Source of the DNA: Methanolinea sp. | Lineage (GTDB): Archaea; Halobacteriota; Methanomicrobia; Methanomicrobiales; Methanospirillaceae | Length of the DNA: 64,000 nt | Assembly: GCA_016699325.1 (NCBI GenBank) | Contig: CP064971.1 | Coordinates: 868,001-932,000, forward strand | Direction: 5' to 3' | Part shown: positions 44,791-54,504 of the stretch, in pieces | Numbering within the stretch: the first letter of the stretch is position 1 | How the letters are laid out: the number at the start of each line of letters is the position of its first letter | Made by a program: the position numbers and the translations under genes | Notes under the pieces: generated by a model | Database searches by the model: none | Seen by the model: the letters and a program-made list of their open reading frames with translations, nothing else | Told to the model about the DNA's origin: nothing

Positions 44791-45273
44791 ATGGAACTTG
44801 CGAATGCATTTGTCGGATTGATACAACTCGTAATTGCCATCATCCTTGCGGTTGTGGCCCTCTATATCGGCTATTCCACGTTTTCAAAGATTACGAAGGG
44901 AATGGACGAAGCACAGGAGATCAAGAAGGGTAATGCAGCGGTAGGCATCATAATTGCAGCCGTCTTCTTTGCCATCGCCATCGTGGTTCAGTCCGGTGTC
45001 GCCGGTATCTCTATCGGCATCACCAATGCCCTTGCAGGTGACTGGCTTTCGCTCGTAGCCGCATTTATCCAGCTTATCCTCGGTGTCGTTCTGGCCATTG
45101 CCGCCATTTACCTTGCCCTGAATGTCCTCGATCACCTGACTAAAGGTGTGGATGAATTTGAAGAGTTGAAAAAGGGGAATGTCGCCGCCGCCCTCATGAT
45201 GGCCGGCGTCATTGTTGCCACCGCCCTCATCATCCAGTCCGGGGTCATCGGGATAACTTCAGCCCTTATCTGA
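44791..45273 (+). CDS. DUF350-type membrane protein, internally duplicated
   Basis: 160 residues, four transmembrane helices in two homologous halves. Each half has a helix (LVIAIILAVVALYIGYS / LILGVVLAIAAIYLALN), a polar loop (FSKITKGMDEAQEIKKGN / LDHLTKGVDEFEELKKGN) and a second helix (AAVGIIIAAVFFAIAIVVQSGV / VAAALMMAGVIVATALIIQSGV). The near-identical LTKGxDExxELKKGN loop is the clearest sign of duplication. DUF350 proteins are integral membrane proteins of unknown function. Monocistronic; followed by a nine-T run. Confidence 0.85.
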   Translation: MELANAFVGLIQLVIAIILAVVALYIGYSTFSKITKGMDEAQEIKKGNAAVGIIIAAVFFAIAIVVQSGVAGISIGITNALAGDWLSLVAAFIQLILGVVLAIAAIYLALNVLDHLTKGVDEFEELKKGNVAAALMMAGVIVATALIIQSGVIGITSALI

Positions 45274-45276
45274 ACC

Positions 45277-45285
45277 TTTTTTTTT
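45277..45285 (+). terminator. oligo-T terminator after the DUF350 gene
   Basis: Nine consecutive T begin four bases after the DUF350 stop codon, without a strong hairpin, as expected for archaeal intrinsic termination. The remaining bases up to 45545 hold no recognised gene. Confidence 0.6.
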
Positions 45286-45545
45286 GAATGAACGCCCCCA
45301 CACGGTTTTCGTTTTTTATATCATAGGGTTGGTACGATACCGACCCCCCTGCCATTTTCATGCTTTCTGCCCGGCCGTGGTAGCCACCCGCGGTTGGTAT
45401 TAAAACCGCATCCACGGTTTTCATCAAGGGGGCGTGTAACCCGACAGTATCATGTGCGTTTCATCCTGTTTACATGTCTCCAGGCCACGGGATCATGTGG
45501 TTTTTTAATCCTGGCTGGAAGACCGCATGGATACCAGAAGACTTA

Positions 45546-47063
45546 TCAGAAGCGGCCTTCACCGCTTCGTGAACCCTGATCCTGCTCCGACTTCATCTGG
45601 GGAAACAGGATTACCTCCTTGATCGAGCTCTGGTTGGTGAGAAGCATGACCAGGCGGTCGATCCCGAGCCCGACACCCCCGGTCGGTGGCATCCCGTAGG
45701 CAAGCGCGGTGATGAAATCGTAATCGATCATCTGGGCCTCGAGATCCCCAGCCTTCCTCCGCTCGTCCTGCTGTCGGAACCGCTCGTACTGATCAAGAGG
45801 ATCATTCAACTCGGAAAACCCGTTTGCAATCTCCATCCCGCAAATGAAGAGTTCGAATCTCTCGGTGAAGCCGTCTTTTGACCGGTGCATCTTTGCAAGC
45901 GGTGAGTTCTCGACCGGAAAGTCATAGACCAGTGTCGGCTGCACCAGCTTTTCCTCGACCCAATTCTCGAAGAAGAGAAAGAGAAACTCCCGCCAGGACA
46001 GAGCCCCTTCGACCCCTTCGATACCCTGGTCCAGGGCAGTTTTTCTCAACTGAACAATATCGGTGGACCTGGCATCGATACCCGTGTACTCCCGCACCGC
46101 TTCCTCCATCGAAAGGCGTCGCCACGGAGGAGAGAAGTCCAACTCCAGATCACCATAGGTAACGACGTACGAACCATGGATGGCACGCACGAGATGTGTG
46201 ATGATACCTTCGGTCAGGGCCATCATGTCATGGTAGTCCCTGTATGCTTCATAGATCTCGACCATGGAGAACTCGGGATTGTGCCTGGTATCGACATCCT
46301 CGTTCCGGAAATTACGCGCCAGTTCAAAGACCTTTTCAAATCCTCCCACCACCAGCCGTTTGAGATAGAGTTCGGGTGCGATGCGCAGAAACAGGTTCTG
46401 GTCAAGGTAATGGTGGTAGGTCGTGAACGGCCGGGCATTTGCTCCACCATATACAGGCTGGAGGATGGGGGTCTCGAACTCGAGGAAGTCCCGATCGGTC
46501 AGGTATGACCTCAGTAACGATACGACCCTGCTCCTGGTCCGGAAATTTTCCCGGCTCTGATCGTTCACGATGAGGTCTACATATCGCTGGCGATACCTTT
46601 TCTCGATGTTCGTCAGGCCATGGAACTTTTCAGGGAGGGGCAGAAGCGCCTTTGCGAGGAGAACGATCTCGTCCACCCAGATGGTGAGTTCCCCGAGTTT
46701 GGTCCGGAACACATGCCCACGGACACCGATCAGATCTCCCCGCTCGATATAGCGGGTGAAAAACGCAAACTTTTCCGGACCAAGGTCATTCTTCCTGATA
46801 TAGATCTGGATTTTATCATCCTGGTCGCCGAGGTCGGCAAAGATAGTCCTGCCATGGTCCCGGATGGTGTACAACCTGCCTGAAGTAGTTACCCGATCTT
46901 CACTCCTCTCGTGGCCAGCGCCTGAATAATGCTCACGGATCCCGGCAATCGTATTCAAACGTTCAAAAACCGGGGGATAAAGGGGATATCCTGCCGCACG
47001 AAGCTCTTCAAGCTTCTCTAACCGTTGGTGATCGAATTCAAGGCCGGGGTCTCTGCTGTCCAT
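45546..47063 (-). CDS. lysS: lysyl-tRNA synthetase, class II
   Basis: 505 residues from the ATG at 47063 (MDSRDPGLEFDHQRLEKLEELRAAG). GGAAGGAG ends six bases before it, better spaced than for the ATG six bases upstream. N-terminal OB-fold anticodon-binding domain (VTTSGRLYTIRDHGRTIFADL), then the class II core: motif 2 ARNFRNEDVDTRHNPEFSMVE, motif 3 GVGLGIDRLVMLL. Normal length for bacterial-type LysRS. Many archaea use class I LysRS; class II enzymes in methanogens are generally ascribed to transfer from bacteria. A TATA-like box (TATAAATTTT, complement near 47168) lies about 100 bases upstream. Confidence 0.94.
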   Translation of the reverse strand: MDSRDPGLEFDHQRLEKLEELRAAGYPLYPPVFERLNTIAGIREHYSGAGHERSEDRVTTSGRLYTIRDHGRTIFADLGDQDDKIQIYIRKNDLGPEKFAFFTRYIERGDLIGVRGHVFRTKLGELTIWVDEIVLLAKALLPLPEKFHGLTNIEKRYRQRYVDLIVNDQSRENFRTRSRVVSLLRSYLTDRDFLEFETPILQPVYGGANARPFTTYHHYLDQNLFLRIAPELYLKRLVVGGFEKVFELARNFRNEDVDTRHNPEFSMVEIYEAYRDYHDMMALTEGIITHLVRAIHGSYVVTYGDLELDFSPPWRRLSMEEAVREYTGIDARSTDIVQLRKTALDQGIEGVEGALSWREFLFLFFENWVEEKLVQPTLVYDFPVENSPLAKMHRSKDGFTERFELFICGMEIANGFSELNDPLDQYERFRQQDERRKAGDLEAQMIDYDFITALAYGMPPTGGVGLGIDRLVMLLTNQSSIKEVILFPQMKSEQDQGSRSGEGRF

Positions 47064-47243
47064 GCTCATCTCCTTCCCCGTGGACTCTTACGAATGCACG
47101 GGTGAGCCTGCCGGGTGAAACCGGGATTGGCGTTCCTTTTACTATTCCCCGCGAAGCGTATTAAAAATTTATAGCAAAATGGTTCAGTTCATCAGAGAGG
47201 TGCATGGAGATGGGAAGCTGGATTCGGAGCCAGGATCATGAGG

Positions 47244-47558
47244 TCATTCCCCCTTGATTCGGCTAATGGCCTCTTCTATGATCTCTTTGACCCCCTCACG
47301 TTCATGGAAGAGGGCATGACGGAGGGGAACGAGCGCACGGGCATCACCTATCATCCCCAAAGCCCATGCAACTTTTTGCCGCACCCGCCAGTCCTCATCG
47401 GAGAGGGCCTTTATAAGTGGCTCAACCGAGCGTTCGTCCTGCAGACGGGCAAGTATCTCCACAGCCTTCCATCTGTTTGAAGGCTCCTCATCGGTGAGCA
47501 TCGCGATGAAATGGTTAAGCCGCACCATGTACGCCGGATCGTCCTTTCCGTGTGTCAT
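47244..47558 (-). CDS. small HEAT-repeat protein
   Basis: 104 residues. Two to three HEAT/PBS-lyase-type helical repeats: NRWKAVEILARLQDERSVEPLIKALSDEDWRVRQKVAWALGMIGDARALVPLRHAL. No other domain. Probably a protein-interaction module. It lies alone between lysS and a divergent gene; the promoter would be in the AT-rich 47559-47777 region. Confidence 0.8.
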   Translation of the reverse strand: MTHGKDDPAYMVRLNHFIAMLTDEEPSNRWKAVEILARLQDERSVEPLIKALSDEDWRVRQKVAWALGMIGDARALVPLRHALFHEREGVKEIIEEAISRIKGE

Positions 47559-47742
47559 TGAAAACCGCCATACCCAAAGCAGATCGCTTCAAACCGTTAT
47601 TTGCTGGTAACCGGTCCCGCAGTCCACAGGGATACCTGTATGAGATCGATCTCATCCACATCCAAATAGTTACCGGGAAGCAGATACCTTTATAAGAACA
47701 CTGTTCCATTCTATATCGTTAAGCTTCGCCTTTACGGTGAAT

Positions 47743-47761
47743 ATTAATCGGACTGATTAAT
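47743..47761. promoter_or_regulatory. perfect inverted repeat, operator candidate
   Basis: ATTAATC-GGACT-GATTAAT: two 7-base arms around 5 bases, ending 16 bases before the ATG at 47778. The spacing fits an operator for a dimeric helix-turn-helix protein over the start region of the downstream gene. A TATA-like box CTTTATAAG (near 47689) precedes it. The regulator is unknown. Confidence 0.5.
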
Positions 47762-47777
47762 TTCGTTCTGGGGGACA

Positions 47778-49151
47778 ATGTCGGAATCTGATAATTATAC
47801 CCATATGAGGGGCGAGGCGTCCAAGACCAATATCGATGATTACCTCCCGGACAGCTCCCCACGGCCTCACTACGTTATCACCACCATTTATCCCCCTTCA
47901 AATGATCACCTCGAAGTTCCCGAACGGGAGGTCACGGTCAGGAACGGGTTTATCGTACCTCCTGTACCATCCCCGCGAACGGGACAAGGACGGCCAGATA
48001 GGGTTATTGTCGCCCGTCCCGAAGACGGAGGTACGGCAACCGGGGAAAGGGACCTGTCTGGGGGAATGGCATACCCCTCTGCAGAGGGAGCCTGTCCAGA
48101 GCATTCCGCCAATTTCCTGAAACCGCTAATGGTTTCCAACCTCTCCACCCTCCCGAACCCCTCGCCTGAGGGTGCGGAGCTTTCCCCCCGAAGATTCCTT
48201 TCCCACATGTCACTTCCCCGGGGGAAATTCATATCTCTCGAACGGGATGTCAGTATCATATCGCTCCTCCGCAACCTGCACCGTTCTGAGTTCAGGGGTA
48301 CCTGCTGGATCAACCTTGGCGGGTCAAACATCCGTCTCGTTTATGATGCGGGCAGGATCATCCTTGCAGAATACGACAACCTTGGTGGTGACATGGCACT
48401 GTGGATGATATATACACAGCGCTTCACAAAGGGCGACGTTCTCATATCTGACCTTGATGAAGCCCAGGTTCGCCTTGCCCTCGAGTTCAACAGGCCCTGG
48501 TGCGTCAAGGGGAATCAGGAGCCTGCCTGGATAGCCTCCGGCGCAAATATACAGGATGCCGGCAACATTCAACCTGGAGGGTCGGACTCCGGTCCCGATC
48601 ATTATCCGGAAACAAGTTTTGATTCTGAAATGCGACCCGTTTACCCTGATCCCGGCTCATCGGATACATCCCAAACAGGGATCGATGCGGAAACAACCAG
48701 CGGAGACACCCTTCCGAGCACAGCGGAAGAGGAAGGGAGTCTCACCGGTTCATCAGTTGAAAACGATCAACCTGGCTGGAGAAAGGATCCCGCTGTTCCT
48801 TCTCATGCCCGGAACCATGCCCCTCTACCACCAGCGGATCCTTCGAAAAAGGATATCCATGGTTCCTGCGGTCCCCTGCATTCGGAAGATCCGGCGATGG
48901 GAGAAAGATGGAAAAAAGCCCTCTACATGCCGGTAAAACCTGCAGGCACTGGAGACCGGGGTTATGACAGCCATGATAAGATAAACGGCCCGGCACCTGC
49001 AATGTTGCACGAATTCGAGTTGTTACCTGCAGATTCGGTGCTCTTCGAAGATATCCCTATCAGAAAAAAATTGAGAAAAGTCTCCGGTCCTGAACCAGCC
49101 GAGCAGTGGAAGTACATGGGGATCAACCGCGGTCAGAATAGTTCGGTCTGA
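47778..49151 (+). CDS. hypothetical protein with a DUF4388-like central domain
   Basis: 457 residues; ribosome binding site GGGGG three bases before the ATG. N-terminal about 150 residues are low-complexity and proline-rich. The folded part is about 150-245 (FISLERDVSIISLLRNLHRSEFRGTCWINLGG...LVYDAGRIILAEYDNLGGDMAL), a pattern like the DUF4388/PATAN-type domain seen in signalling proteins: a small domain that asks for transformation of a motif into activity. The C-terminal 200 residues are again disordered, acidic and Ser/Gly/Pro-rich, ending in a short basic region. No membrane segment. Function unknown; the palindrome just upstream suggests regulation. Confidence 0.55.
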   Translation: MSESDNYTHMRGEASKTNIDDYLPDSSPRPHYVITTIYPPSNDHLEVPEREVTVRNGFIVPPVPSPRTGQGRPDRVIVARPEDGGTATGERDLSGGMAYPSAEGACPEHSANFLKPLMVSNLSTLPNPSPEGAELSPRRFLSHMSLPRGKFISLERDVSIISLLRNLHRSEFRGTCWINLGGSNIRLVYDAGRIILAEYDNLGGDMALWMIYTQRFTKGDVLISDLDEAQVRLALEFNRPWCVKGNQEPAWIASGANIQDAGNIQPGGSDSGPDHYPETSFDSEMRPVYPDPGSSDTSQTGIDAETTSGDTLPSTAEEEGSLTGSSVENDQPGWRKDPAVPSHARNHAPLPPADPSKKDIHGSCGPLHSEDPAMGERWKKALYMPVKPAGTGDRGYDSHDKINGPAPAMLHEFELLPADSVLFEDIPIRKKLRKVSGPEPAEQWKYMGINRGQNSSV

Positions 49152-49199
49152 ACAGAGCGTTCCACGGTTTTCCCGGATTAGGGGTCATTTCTTCTATTA

Positions 49200-49547
49200 A
49201 CAAGCACAGGGTTCCTCGGGGAACGCATCATGGTGGCCGCCGGACTTTGCTTGATTGAGATTGGAGGAAGCCGGGACGATCCGGAAGCGCTCAAAGAAGC
49301 GCTCGCGTGAACGAAAATCTGGAATGTGGACATACACCACTATCGGAAGGGGAACTTGATTACACCCGGCCGGCCGGAGGTGGTCTATATCGGAACCGGG
49401 CAGTGCGGGAGCCTCCCTTTGACACCGGGACCCCATGAATTCCCAATGCCTGCGAAACGGACCATACTGCCTGCCCATCAAATCCTGTCGCAACTTTGCA
49501 GAGAACTGTGCCGGCATGCTGCCATCATCCACGTGACGGGCTAAACG
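49200..49547 (+). pseudogene. Mth938-like protein remnant, frameshifted
   Basis: The family signature RPEVVYIGTGQCGSLPLTP and the end HAAIIHVTG are in one frame (from about 49370 to a stop at 49542-49544). The segment before it (ECGHTPLSEGELDYTRP, 49324-49374) is in another frame, and there is no open N-terminus. The Mth938-like domain is a small archaeal fold of unknown function. At least one indel near 49370 breaks the gene. No gene is seen in the 225 bases that follow. Confidence 0.6.
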
Positions 49548-49774
49548 CCATTCGCCGTTTCCCGCGGGATTATACCGTTGTTTTTACAGGCTCTTCCAGA
49601 ACGTTCACAAATCTCAAGCAATGCACTGCCTTTACCAGAGCCATGAGGTACTTCCCGACCCGCGTCCTCCGGTTCCGAACATCCAGCAAGTGCACTTGCA
49701 GAATGAAGATTCCACGCGAGGAAACCCTTTCCGGGCGAAAGAACTAGGATCCTTGGTATTGATATTCTAATAGC

Positions 49775-50341
49775 ATGAAGAAAGTTGTACTCCTGTGCGG
49801 CAGCCCGCGGCCAAAAGGAAATACAGCACAGGTCATCGAAGAATGTGCAAAGGTTATCCGTGACCAGGGGCTTGAAACCGAGATCTACTCGCTTGCCGGG
49901 AAGAAAATCGAGTCCTGCACGGCCTGCTACCGCTGCAAGGAAGAGGGAAATTGCGTTCTTGATGATGATCTTGACACCTTGATCGATTCTGTCCGAAAAG
50001 CCGACGGGTTCATTGTCGCATCGCCGGTATACTTCGGAACTGCCCGGGGAGATGTCATGTCCGCCCTCCAGCGTATCGGTATGGTATCCATGGCTTCTGA
50101 CAGGTTCCTTTCCTGGAAAGTCGGTGGCCCGATTGCGGTCGCCCGGAGGGGCGGGCACACGGCGACTTTACAGGAGATGTTGATGTTCTTCTTCATCAAC
50201 GAGATGATCGTGCCCGGGTCGACTTATTGGAACATGGTGTTTGGTCGCGAACCAGGCGAGGTCTGGGATGACGAGGAGGGGATCAGGACTATTCGCCTCT
50301 TTGCCGAAAATGTCGCACGGGTTATCACCAGGTTGTCCTGA
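49775..50341 (+). CDS. flavodoxin-like iron-sulfur flavoprotein (NADPH-dependent FMN reductase family)
   Basis: 188 residues. FMN-binding loop GSPRPKGNT (9-17) and ASPVYFGTARG (about 81-91) are typical of the FMN_red family. The cysteine cluster C48-x-x-C51-x-x-C54 followed by C60 (CTACYRCKEEGNC) is the compact 4Fe-4S motif of archaeal iron-sulfur flavoproteins (Isf). Electron transfer in the cytoplasm is likely; partner unknown. Followed after 27 bases by the ABC transporter genes. Confidence 0.85.
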   Translation: MKKVVLLCGSPRPKGNTAQVIEECAKVIRDQGLETEIYSLAGKKIESCTACYRCKEEGNCVLDDDLDTLIDSVRKADGFIVASPVYFGTARGDVMSALQRIGMVSMASDRFLSWKVGGPIAVARRGGHTATLQEMLMFFFINEMIVPGSTYWNMVFGREPGEVWDDEEGIRTIRLFAENVARVITRLS

Positions 50342-50368
50342 AAGGAGGAGCCGGGAAAGGAGGGTATC

Positions 50369-51355
50369 ATGACCGGATCAATCATCACTGTCGAGGGACT
50401 GTATCACCGTTTCGGAGAAATCGTGGCAGTTGACGGGATCAGTTTCTCTGTAGAGGAAGGGGAGATCTTCTCATTTCTCGGTCCCAACGGCGCAGGGAAA
50501 AGCACCGCAATCAATGTACTCATAACCCTGCTCGCGATCCAGCAGGGAAAGGCCACCATTGCCGGCTTTGATGTGCAGAAAAAACCCCAGCAGGTGAGAA
50601 ATTCTATCGGGATCGTCTTTCAGGACGTCACGCTGGACCGGGATATGACATGCCGCGAGATACTGGAGTTCCATGGAAGACTCTACCGGATGCCTGCGGC
50701 TGAACGGAAAAAGCGAATTGACGAACTCCTCTCCCTGGTCCAACTCGATGCAAAGCGGGATGTCCGGACCAAGCACCTTTCTGGCGGGATGAAACGGCGC
50801 CTGGAGGTCGCCCGGGGGCTGATGACCAGGCCAAGAGTCCTCTTCCTCGATGAGCCGACCATAGGTCTCGACCCCCAGACCCGTACGCGGATGTGGGAGT
50901 ATATCAAGGCGGTGAACGATGAGGGCACCACCATATTTCTGACCACCCACTACATGGATGAAGCCGATCACCTGAGCGACCGGATCAGTATTATCGACCA
51001 TGGGCGGATTGTCGCAACCGGAACAGCTTATGAATTGAAAAATACCCTGGGAGAAGACCTCGTTTACCTGGAAACTGCGGACCTGCCTGGCGCGCGGGCG
51101 ATCCTTTCCCGCATGAACAATGTGAGGGAGATCAGGGATAAATCGCATGGTATTGTAGCCACGCTTGACGGTGACGGCACAAAAATCCTGCCGAGGATTA
51201 TCGAGAACCTGGCAGGAAACGGCATACGGATCAGCGCGGTCAACCTGAAGAAACCGTCAATGGACGATGTCTTTCTCCACTTCACGGGGCGCGAGCTTCG
51301 TGATAAGGGGGCGGGGATACCGGCCAGCGCGGCTGCAAGTGCAGGGAGGCGGTAA
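50369..51355 (+). CDS. ABC transporter ATP-binding protein, DrrA-like
   Basis: 328 residues; ribosome binding site GGAGG upstream (GGAAAGGAGGGTATC). Walker A GPNGAGKST, Q-loop FQD, signature LSGGMKRRLEVA, Walker B VLFLDEPT, H-loop TTHYMDEA, plus the C-terminal DUF4162-type domain (LYLETADL... VNLKKPSMDDVFLHFTGRELRDK) of the drug-export (DrrA) subfamily. It pairs with the permease three bases downstream to form an ABC-2 exporter. Substrate unknown. Confidence 0.93.
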   Translation: MTGSIITVEGLYHRFGEIVAVDGISFSVEEGEIFSFLGPNGAGKSTAINVLITLLAIQQGKATIAGFDVQKKPQQVRNSIGIVFQDVTLDRDMTCREILEFHGRLYRMPAAERKKRIDELLSLVQLDAKRDVRTKHLSGGMKRRLEVARGLMTRPRVLFLDEPTIGLDPQTRTRMWEYIKAVNDEGTTIFLTTHYMDEADHLSDRISIIDHGRIVATGTAYELKNTLGEDLVYLETADLPGARAILSRMNNVREIRDKSHGIVATLDGDGTKILPRIIENLAGNGIRISAVNLKKPSMDDVFLHFTGRELRDKGAGIPASAAASAGRR

Positions 51356-51358
51356 CCG

Positions 51359-52195
51359 TTGAATACCGGGTTCATAACGATATACTGGCGGGACATGATC
51401 CGGTTTTTCCGCTTCAGGACACTGCTCATTTCTTCACTTGTCCAGCCCGCCCTCTGGATGGCATTTTTCGGGATCGCCATGTCCGCCAATTTCGATCGGC
51501 TGACGAGCGTAATTCCCCCTATCCCTGGTGTTCCGAGCGTTGACTATCTCACGTTTATGGCCGCCGGGGTCATTGCCATGACCACCCTCTTCACCAGCCT
51601 TTTCGGGGGCGTTGTGCTCCTGTTTGATAAAAATTGGGGGCTGATGCGGGAGATCTTTGCAAGTCCGCTACCCCGAAACCATATCATTTTCGGCATCGCT
51701 CTCTCCGGCATGACCAAGGCATTCATCCAGGCCATCATCATCATGGTGTTCGGAATTATCCTCGGGGCTGCATTTTTTGCCGGGTTTGGCGCCGGACGGA
51801 CCATCATCTCGATTGCCGGGATACTCCTCTTTACCGGGGTATTTTCTCTCGGGTTTCTGTTCCTGTCCGCGGCAATCTCCATCAGTCTCGAGAGCCCCGA
51901 AGGCCTCCAGGGGATCATCACCCTGCTCACCATGCCAATTTTCTTTGCAAGCAATGCCCTCTACCCAATCGATGCATTTCCCCCTCTCCTCCAGGCACTA
52001 TCGGTCATCAACCCACTCACCCATCTGGTAAACGGGATCCGGTACTTTGCCATTGGTGATAACTTCCAGGCAATCGGGATCCACTATACCGCCACGCCGG
52101 TTGAGATCATCTTTTCATTCCTCCTCCTGGCAGTCTTTGCACTCCTGATGTTTGCCTTCGCTGTCTGGAGGTTCAGGAAAGCAACCGTGGCCTGA
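51359..52195 (+). CDS. ABC-2 type permease
   Basis: 278 residues from a TTG start (MNTGFITIYWRDM) with GGGAGG ten bases upstream. Six transmembrane helices are visible, including YLTFMAAGVIAMTTLF and IITLLTMPIFFASNALYPIDAFP, the ABC2_membrane signature region. The start follows the ATPase stop by 3 bases, so the two are co-translated. Convergent with the Lhr-like gene, 6 bases apart. Confidence 0.92.
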   Translation: MNTGFITIYWRDMIRFFRFRTLLISSLVQPALWMAFFGIAMSANFDRLTSVIPPIPGVPSVDYLTFMAAGVIAMTTLFTSLFGGVVLLFDKNWGLMREIFASPLPRNHIIFGIALSGMTKAFIQAIIIMVFGIILGAAFFAGFGAGRTIISIAGILLFTGVFSLGFLFLSAAISISLESPEGLQGIITLLTMPIFFASNALYPIDAFPPLLQALSVINPLTHLVNGIRYFAIGDNFQAIGIHYTATPVEIIFSFLLLAVFALLMFAFAVWRFRKATVA

Positions 52196-52201
52196 TCAGG
52201 T

Positions 52202-54325
52202 TCAGGGATCCTGGTGAGGGTTCGTAACCAGCTCGGTTGCTGCAAGATCCCGGAAGAAGCCGGGAAGCCGGTAATAATCGTGGATAGCCATCTCGCGAAG
52301 CGAGGTTCCGGGCAGTGCAGGAGCAAACTTCCAGACGTCCTGCCCGGGTATCTTCAGGACATTTGCGGCGCGTTGCATTCCTTTTTTCCTGATCTGCTCG
52401 ATCATCCCTGCAACGGCAGCCGCGGACCCTTCTTTTGCCACTCCTTTCACAGTTATACTGAAATCATCATACAGGATCGTGACCTTCCGGGCAGCTTCAG
52501 CCCGGAGCAGCGCGGTCAGGGTGCCGTTGAACCTACGTCCTTTAAACGTCAGGATGAGCACTTCCGGTCCTTTCGGCCCCGGCTTTTCGAGCACATGGAA
52601 TGAACCGGCCCGGAGGGCTGGAAATTCACTGATAATCGATGCCAGGAGATCCCGTTCCTTTGCGGGGAGCGGTAAGATGGACCCTCCCCTGGAAAGGATT
52701 TCTTCAACGGAGTGGCAGACCACCGGTGAAAACCCTGCCTGGCCTCCGGTCCAGAAGACCTCACTCCGTTCGCCCTCGCCGGGAACCACCACCACGAGGT
52801 CGTGCGACTCATCGCTCCCGATACACGTCCAGCTCTTTCCTCCGAGGGAGAAGCTTGTTTTCCCCCTGGCGGCCACAAACCGGGCATCGAGTTTTCCCAC
52901 GACTTCTCCATCCGGTGTTATTGCCCGAAATTCCCCACCGCCACTGATGACCGAGAAGAGGTCCTTCCAGTTGGACCTGCCGAACACCTGTTCAGCCCCT
53001 TTTCCTGCCATGAGCATATCACCATCGCGCTCGATCATCTCCATCTCAGCCATGTGTGCGAGAACCGCATCGATCTCCCTTCCCCGGATGGAGCTGAAGG
53101 GCTTGAGAACCCGGAGGAACCGCTGGATACGAGCCCGCGAGGACCGCCGTTTCCGGAGAAGCTCGAGGAGGATCTGCTGGGCAAGGACATTGAATGGTTT
53201 TTCGGGGGGCCTGAGAGGTTCCACCTCCTTCCTGCTCGCTGCCTCAATCACTGCTACCATGCATAGGAGCTCCCCGGCATCCCTCAGAACGCAGGCAACG
53301 TGAGGCGGCTTTCCTCTCCTCCCGCTTCGCCCCATCCGCTGGAGAAACGAAGAGACCGAACCCGGCGGGCCGACCTGCACCACGACATCGAGATCGCCGA
53401 TATCGATACCGAGCTCAAGGGTGCTGGTGCAGATGATACACGCGCTGCCCCCGCCCGAGAAAGCCATCTCTGCCTCCCTGCGGAGGGCGGGCGGGAGCGA
53501 GGAGTGATGCACCATCAACTGCTCGATCTGCCCCGAGAGCGCACTCGTCAGGCTCTCGGCATCGGACCTGCTGTTGACAAATACCAGCGCTTTCTTCCCG
53601 GATATGAGGCGGGCAAGTGCCTGCATTCGTCGATTTTCATGCTGTTCGACCACAAATCTGAAGTGCTTCTCCTGCACCGGTGACGGTATCCGGACCAGGG
53701 CCCCCCTCCGCCTCCCTCCGGAAAGCCAGGAGAGGATTTCTCCAGGGTTGCCCACGGTAGCAGAAAGCCCTACCCGCTGGATCGCCCGGCCGGCCACCCG
53801 GTCGAGCCGATCGAGCAGGACCCTCATCTGAACACCCCGGTCAGATTCGACAAACGCATGGAGTTCATCGATGATCAGGTAGCGGAGGTTGCAGAGATCG
53901 GAAGAGAGCGTGGGTTCCATGAGGAGGACTTCCAGGGATTCGGGTGTTATCATCAGGACATGGGGGGACTCCCCCTCCTTCCAGGCACGGTCCCCCTTCG
54001 GGACATCCCCGTGCCACTTCGCCAGTTCCAGGCCGTTTGGCAGGCAGAACGCAGTGAACCGTTCCTCCTGGTCATTGATGAGGGCTTTGAGTGGGGCGAG
54101 GTAGATGGCAGCTACACCTGGAAATGCTCCTTTCATGATGCCATCGATGACCGGGATAAGCGCCGCTTCAGTCTTTCCCCCTGCGGTCGGGGCGACGACC
54201 AGCACATCGCATCCCCCGGCAACCGCACGGCAGGTCTCTTCCTGAACCGGCCGAAGCTCGTTCCACCCCAGGCGATGAGAGATAACATCTTTCACTCCTT
54301 CATGCAGCCCGGAAAAAGTCTCCAT
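52202..54325 (-). CDS. Lhr-like SF2 helicase
   Basis: About 707 residues from the ATG at 54325 (METFSGLHEGVKD), nine bases after AGAGGA; an upstream TTG would add 11. Walker A APTAGGKTEAAL, DELH (LIIDELHAF), SAT (GLSATVG), motif V TLELGIDIGDLDVVVQVG and motif VI QRMGRSGR. The C-terminal winged-helix plus beta-barrel region (about 440-700) matches the shorter Lhr-core-type helicases. The family acts on DNA (3'-5' helicase) in repair. Confidence 0.9.
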   Translation of the reverse strand: METFSGLHEGVKDVISHRLGWNELRPVQEETCRAVAGGCDVLVVAPTAGGKTEAALIPVIDGIMKGAFPGVAAIYLAPLKALINDQEERFTAFCLPNGLELAKWHGDVPKGDRAWKEGESPHVLMITPESLEVLLMEPTLSSDLCNLRYLIIDELHAFVESDRGVQMRVLLDRLDRVAGRAIQRVGLSATVGNPGEILSWLSGGRRRGALVRIPSPVQEKHFRFVVEQHENRRMQALARLISGKKALVFVNSRSDAESLTSALSGQIEQLMVHHSSLPPALRREAEMAFSGGGSACIICTSTLELGIDIGDLDVVVQVGPPGSVSSFLQRMGRSGRRGKPPHVACVLRDAGELLCMVAVIEAASRKEVEPLRPPEKPFNVLAQQILLELLRKRRSSRARIQRFLRVLKPFSSIRGREIDAVLAHMAEMEMIERDGDMLMAGKGAEQVFGRSNWKDLFSVISGGGEFRAITPDGEVVGKLDARFVAARGKTSFSLGGKSWTCIGSDESHDLVVVVPGEGERSEVFWTGGQAGFSPVVCHSVEEILSRGGSILPLPAKERDLLASIISEFPALRAGSFHVLEKPGPKGPEVLILTFKGRRFNGTLTALLRAEAARKVTILYDDFSITVKGVAKEGSAAAVAGMIEQIRKKGMQRAANVLKIPGQDVWKFAPALPGTSLREMAIHDYYRLPGFFRDLAATELVTNPHQDP

Positions 54326-54504
54326 GCTCTTCATTCCTCTGTTGGCGGGCGTGCTCAAGTGGTTTTCGGCCTTCCTGGTGGAAAAAAATCTGAAATACCC
54401 ATAAGATTGATGTCCTCCACCACCCCCTCAATGATGGTTGGCAGCGCCGAATTCATCAAGAAGCGGGTTGGATTGTCCCATGGAACTTATCCCATCGGCT
54501 TTGC

